64,000 nt of DNA from Gentiana macrophylla (lineage: Eukaryota > Streptophyta > Magnoliopsida > Gentianales > Gentianaceae). The notes beneath the pieces were generated by a model, which searched no databases, had not been told where the DNA came from, and worked only from the letters and a program-made list of their open reading frames with translations. Location of the stretch: assembly GCA_026214975.1 (NCBI GenBank), contig JAOBSW010000910.1, positions 1 to 64,000 on the forward strand, read 5' to 3'. Position numbers and translations under genes: made by a program. Shown one piece after another: positions 59,780-64,000 of the stretch (position 1 is the stretch's first letter; each line of letters starts with the position of its first letter).

Positions 59780-60110
59780 GACAAACTCATGTGCAACTCT
59801 TTCACGTGAGAAGTCAGCACTAGCCTGGCCCTGCTCGTCGTGTTTTAAGACGAGAAGTCAGCACTAGCCTGGCCCTGCTCGTCCAATACTTTTACGCGTG
59901 AAGTTAGTATTAGCCTGGCCCTGCTCGCCGTGTTTTAAGACGAGAAGTCAGCACTAGCCTGGCCCTGCTCGTCCAACACTTTCATGCGAGAAGTCAGCAC
60001 TTGCCTGGCCCTGCTCACCGTGTTTTAAAACAGAAGTCGCATACCTGCCTCGCTGGCCCAATACTTTTACTTGAGAAGTCGCCCGAATCGCCTGGGGCTC
60101 GCCTAATAAT
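59780..60110 (+). repeat. Tandem repeat of about 45-50 bp
   Basis: About seven copies of 'gagaagtcagcactagcc', 'tggccctgctcg' plus a spacer that alternates between 'tgttttaagac' and 'caatacttttacgc'. Three more copies stand at 62310-62420, so the array has been split or spread. Confidence 0.85.
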
Positions 60111-60764
60111 ATGCAGAGCGAAATCGTCCGCCTCGAATGCCACAACTCCACATCGGTACGGTCAACAACACCTCTGATGCACCAAATGGTCCAGCCTGCG
60201 ATAAGGACATCGCCCCATCAGGTTCTCCTTAACTCTATTTGAATGAATTATTTACTCGTTCTATTATGTTTTTTTTATCAAAAGCTCAAACTCACTGAAA
60301 TAGTCAGAAATACTTCTGACTCCCTTAAAATATGATACCTGAGCTCCGCCAAGTCGGGCTCAGCAAAAATCATGCGAGGTCTGACAAATCCGACCTAACT
60401 CACAAAAATTTAACATGCGAGGTCAGCAAAACTCCTGACCTAGTTCACCAAAAATAACATCCGTGCCTCCCATGTCGGATCTAATGAACATGCCCGCTAA
60501 ACTGTCTGCAGGCCAGACAAGACGAGCTCCGCAGGGCGGACTCCACTCCAAACGCTATGACTAACACTTGAGCTCCGAAGGTCAGACTCAACCTGATCAT
60601 CAAAGACCAAACTAATAAAGTCTGCGTGACAGACTCAAATAATTAAGTCTACAGGCCAGATTCGAGATTAGACAAACAAACAATCAAGTATGTCATCCAA
60701 AAACTGAGTTAGTGCATGGCATACTGAGAGGCAAGACGTCCCATGCTATAGAGCATTCAAGAGA

Positions 60765-62141
60765 CTAAAATTTCGGATTAAGAAAACTCATCAAGATTAC
60801 ACGAGCTCCAAGATCTGTAACTAACTTAAAATCAAATCTGCAAGACAGATTCGACCTAAGCCCCACTCGTCGTAGACCCGGCTCGCAAAGATAAAGAAGA
60901 TACCTCACCAGCTCAGACAACTTTTTTTGGAGCTCGGACACGGCCTGCTCCCTACCCTTTGTCTCCGCATCCAACTGGCCCGACACGGACTTCAGCTCTG
61001 CCTCTTTTACCAAAAGCTGATCCTGGAAAGCCTTTATCTCCTTGTCTCCGAGCTCAACGGTGCCCCTGAGCTCTCCTCAGGTTTGCCTCAACTCGGCTAT
61101 CTTCTTTTTGTTGACATTAGACTACCTGGAGGCCTCCCCCAACTTCCGGGAAACCTCATGAACAACTAAAGTCCCATACATAAGCAGAATTAAAAAGGTT
61201 AGTGAGACTACCAAAAGCATAGCATCAAAATAAAAAGGATAAATCTTAAGTCCAGCAGGACATATTCGAACCGAGCTTCATAGGACAAACTCAAGAAATT
61301 TTGTCGGACAAGCTCATTAGTCCCCAAGTCGGACTCAAACCAAAGTCCACGGGTTGGACTCAATTGAGTTCATTGATCGGACTCAATGAGTTTGCAAACC
61401 ATTCTCTTTAAGTCCTGCAAGTCGGACTTAACCGCATTCGTTGTCTATAGGACAAACTCGAGCAAAAACTTGACCAAACCTTTAGTATGCCATCGAAAAC
61501 TACAAGTTTTATGCATGGCATATTGGGGCAAGATACCTCTACCATTATCGAGTACTTAAAGAAGTGCTCGGAATAAAGTTAAGGCTGAGAACTTGACGAA
61601 ATACTCCTTCTATTGTACATATGACAATTTCATTTGAAATAAAATTTCAAAACAAAAAAAATACAAGTCCACAAGCCTTCTGACCTAAGAACTGAGGGAT
61701 AGACTCTACGGTGGCTCAAAAGAAGCAAGAGCCGAGGTAAGAGCAGCCGCAGCACGGCAGGAGTACTAGGACACAATGTCCACTCCATCCGAGAAGTCCT
61801 TCAAACGGTTGTCATAGACCGCATCCATGCCCATCTTATAAAAGCCTCATTGGGGAGATTGTCCCTGAAAAAGTCAGCAATCTGACCCTTTGCCTTATCC
61901 ACCCCAAAAGTGTAGACATGGTTAGGCCGACCTAGCCTCAGGTCAGCAATCTTCTTCAAATCTCTTGTAAACCCGCCCAGCTCGGGGAAAAACGTCCTGG
62001 CCACTCCAGGTTCCTTACAAAGTAAGAAACACTATCAAAGTACAATAATCGAGTAAGAAAAGAAAGCTTGTGTATTCCATGGCCTCAAAGCCAACATCAT
62101 CTAGCTCCATATCAGTCCTCCCAGAGACCGGCTCATGTTCC
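60765..62141 (-). pseudogene. Antisense coiled-coil gene in the Tat-like element
   Basis: On the minus strand, opposite to the LTR. An upstream part reads MEHEPVSGRTDMELDDVGFE near 62141-62075, then FFPELGGFTRDLKKIADLRL and FRDNLPNEAFIRWAW at 61996-61801. After a gap, an exon at about 61163-60925 starts after an AG acceptor (GGACTTTAG|TTG). It encodes VHEVSRKLGEASR, then KEIKAFQDQLLVKEAELKSV and GREQAVSELQKKLSEL, a coiled coil with two stops. It ends at a GTGAGG donor. This is the same architecture, strand relation and probable intron structure as 45780-47755. The family is probably the PF04195-like 'putative gypsy type transposon' proteins of plants. Antisense genes are known in Tat-lineage elements; the function is not known to me. 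Confidence 0.6.
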
Positions 62142-63399
62142 ATAGTTCAAACTCAATAAAGTCTGCAGGACAGGCAATCCGAGCCTTGCATGTCCGGCTC
62201 AGCAAGCACATGTCAACTAAAAAGTACATTGAGTCCGCTTAATAGAATGGCATCATAGCCCGTCCGCTTAGTAACGCGGTCGAGTCGTCCGACCGCCCGA
62301 CTCACCGTGCTTTTAAACGAGAAGTCAGCGCTAGCCTGGCCCTGCTCGTCTTAAACTTTCACGCGAGAAGTTAGTCCGACCTGGACCTTCCTCACCGAGA
62401 AGCTTAACGCTAGAAGTCAGTCTGATAAGCCTTCGAGCGAATCTTTTATACGCCCGACTCAACCTCGACACCGTATTTAAAGCTCGCCTCCGAGCAAATC
62501 TTCTCAAAATTGTGTCCTTACGCTCTCAAGCCTGACGCGCTTAAACAGGTCGCTATCTAAGCATGGCATCAACAGATTATGCTAATTGAGCCTTACATTA
62601 TCTCAGTAGATCGCTCTGCAACAGTCATTTTGGCAAATGGTATATAGAGTTGTTACAACTTTACACCATGACCTCTCGTTTACATCTCTGAAAGCTTAAA
62701 GAGTACGGGGGCATTGATGTGTCGAATTAGTCCAAGTCCTCTAGTTCTGGAAAGAACCCATGGATCCGAACCTAACCCATGGACCAAGCCAAGCACAATC
62801 AAACCCGCCTCGCACCATCATCCAAGTAACAAGCAGCTAGCTTGATACAAAGCACTGGGGGCTCGACCTGCTCGCCCCTGCAGTCCGCCATCCTTCAACA
62901 CGAACAAAGACAACACAACTAGACAACAAAGTTCGTAAACGACGCACTCATGCTTCAAAGCTCGCGGCTCGCCAAAGGCTCTCGTTTCGCAAGCTCTTCA
63001 GCTCGGCATTTTAAGACCGATCTCGGTTCAACAGTGTCCCAGTTTGCCAGCTCGTCCAATAGTTTGGCGACAGCTAACTCATGGCTATATAAATAGCAGC
63101 ATCGCACCCTTGACAAAAGGGGGATCTCATTTCGAAGAATTACGAAATTTGGGCTTGATCCCTTACAAGTTAAGGGTACGTAGGCAGCCTTATACGGCTC
63201 AGCTCATGATCGCAAACCCAACCTTTCTTCTTGTTCTTAAGCGTAGCCGTGCAACCACCAGTAAAATCGCTCACTCATGGGCTAAAACGCCTCGAATACT
63301 GGAATGACAACGATCAAGTACAACTCATAAGTTTACGGGTCTAAGATGACCGCACCGAGTCGCGAAGGGATGAGATCCAGCCGGCCTCCGGGCCCATTT
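62142..63399 (+). other. 3' non-coding body of the Tat-like element
   Basis: No gene recognised. It contains three stray copies of the 59.8 kb repeat at 62310-62420 and a G-run AGTACGGGGGC at 62701-62712 that resembles a second polypurine tract. Confidence 0.5.
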
Positions 63400-63410
63400 G
63401 GATCTGGGGG
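63400..63410 (+). other. Polypurine tract of the Tat-like element
   Basis: GGATCTGGGGG stands four bases before the 3' LTR start. Confidence 0.6.
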
Positions 63411-63414
63411 TTTA

Positions 63415-63513
63415 TGACGATGCCAAGAATTGAACCTACCCCGTGTCACCTCCACATCGCACAATAATAAATAAAGATAGAGAAAAGCCTCTCATCAGGG
63501 CCGAACCCCGAGT
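63415..63513 (+). mobile_element. 3' LTR of the Tat-like element, truncated
   Basis: Matches 57670-57772 closely, from TGACGATGCC to CCGAGTAC, then stops matching. About 650 bases of LTR are missing, so the element's end was lost by deletion or a later rearrangement. Confidence 0.85.
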
Positions 63514-64000
63514 ACACGATGTATGTCAACCGGAAGATAAATTTCTCACGATGTTTTACTCAATTCCTTAATTATATAGTGACAATTCGTTTCCAATTAT
63601 AGCGAAATTAGTTATAAATCGAATCGATCTCATTTCATAATTTTATATAACTAATATCTAAATTTTATCAATAAATGTCAAGCTCGTTATTTATAATTTA
63701 TTATCAAGTGCTATTAATATTATGATATTGTTTGTTGTGCAGTGGAAGTAGAGAGAAAGAGAAAAGAAATTGAGAGCAATCATTTAATTTCATGCAAAGT
63801 TCAGACTTGTTGATGTCATGGCTCGAGCCATGACATCCTATGGCTCGAGCCATGAAATCAAAGAGACTTTCCAGCAGATGCATTAAATGAGGGTCAAATC
63901 TCAACCACTCTTGTTACTCTGGCGCAGAGGCCACAACACCCATAAGCGCGAGCCATGGTATTAAAAATGCAAATTTGGCAATATTACTATTGCACACATC
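63514..64000. other. Unassigned, with strong palindromes
   Basis: No gene. AT-rich to about 63750, then a part with two palindromes at 63817-63832 and 63840-63853. Confidence 0.4.
63817..63853. repeat. Two CATGGCTCGAGCCATG palindromes
   Basis: A perfect 16 bp palindrome at 63817-63832 and a 14 bp one at 63840-63853, only 7 bases apart. A half copy, CGAGCCATGG, lies at 63949-63958. Spacing and copy number resemble the motif fields seen in the LTRs at 39.1, 45.3 and 51.7 kb. Confidence 0.85.

Larger units (their letters stand above)
57670..63513 (+). mobile_element. Tat-like Gypsy element without gag-pol
   Basis: 5' LTR 57670-58417, primer site 58420-58436, body 58437-63414, polypurine tract 63400-63410 and the first 99 bases of a 3' LTR at 63415. 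Both LTR copies begin TGACGATGCCAAGAATTG. The body holds three tandem repeat fields and an antisense coiled-coil gene, but no polymerase or integrase. It is non-autonomous, or a large internal deletion of a Tat-type element. Its 3' LTR breaks off at about 63513. Confidence 0.8.

Overview
This is nuclear DNA of a flowering plant, very probably a eudicot. I see no intact host gene. Nearly everything is LTR retrotransposon: Ty1/Copia and Ty3/Gypsy (Athila-like and Tat-like) pieces, one TRIM, a solo LTR, tandem repeats, and a mitochondrial gene fragment. No rRNA, tRNA or CRISPR array was recognised.

1-31.7 kb is a rearranged Copia array. A minus-strand Copia gag gene (2772 down to 1) is split by a plus-strand LTR (731-2553). 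A unit of about 14.0 kb follows and occurs twice head to tail (731-14736 and 14737-28754), then a third plus-strand LTR (28755-30532). Each unit holds, in order: a plus-strand LTR, the broken gag, a leader full of short palindromes, a primer binding site, a related but different minus-strand LTR, and a large imperfect palindrome with arms of about 2.7-3.4 kb around a 1.9 kb spacer. The left arm of each unit carries about 495 bp matching the 5' region and first exon of mitochondrial nad5. The right arm shows the same site without it. Past the third LTR, 30533-31670 is an inverted, older copy of the palindrome spacer.

32-41 kb holds an Athila-like Ty3/Gypsy element on the minus strand, with gag, protease, reverse transcriptase, RNase H and integrase all recognisable but frameshifted. 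41.8-45.8 kb is a second minus-strand Gypsy-type element with only a short gag-like reading frame, and a 505 bp TRIM lies inside it. 45.8-49.1 kb is a minus-strand LTR element carrying an intron-containing coiled-coil gene on the opposite strand. 49590-51300 is a solo LTR with a perfect 5 bp target duplication. 51415-56600 is a structurally complete Copia element with a perfect target duplication, probably inserted in an older Copia LTR. 57670-63513 is a Tat-like element on the plus strand with several tandem repeat arrays and again a coiled-coil gene in antisense.

No set of genes here works as a pathway. The points of most interest are the nad5 capture and its empty site in the other arm, the duplicated palindromic composite that could make hairpin RNA, the antisense genes in two unrelated-looking elements, element-specific palindromic motifs in several LTRs, and a strong bias of copy-to-copy differences to CTG/CAG sites, which suggests methylation-linked base-calling errors and means many frameshifts may not be real.
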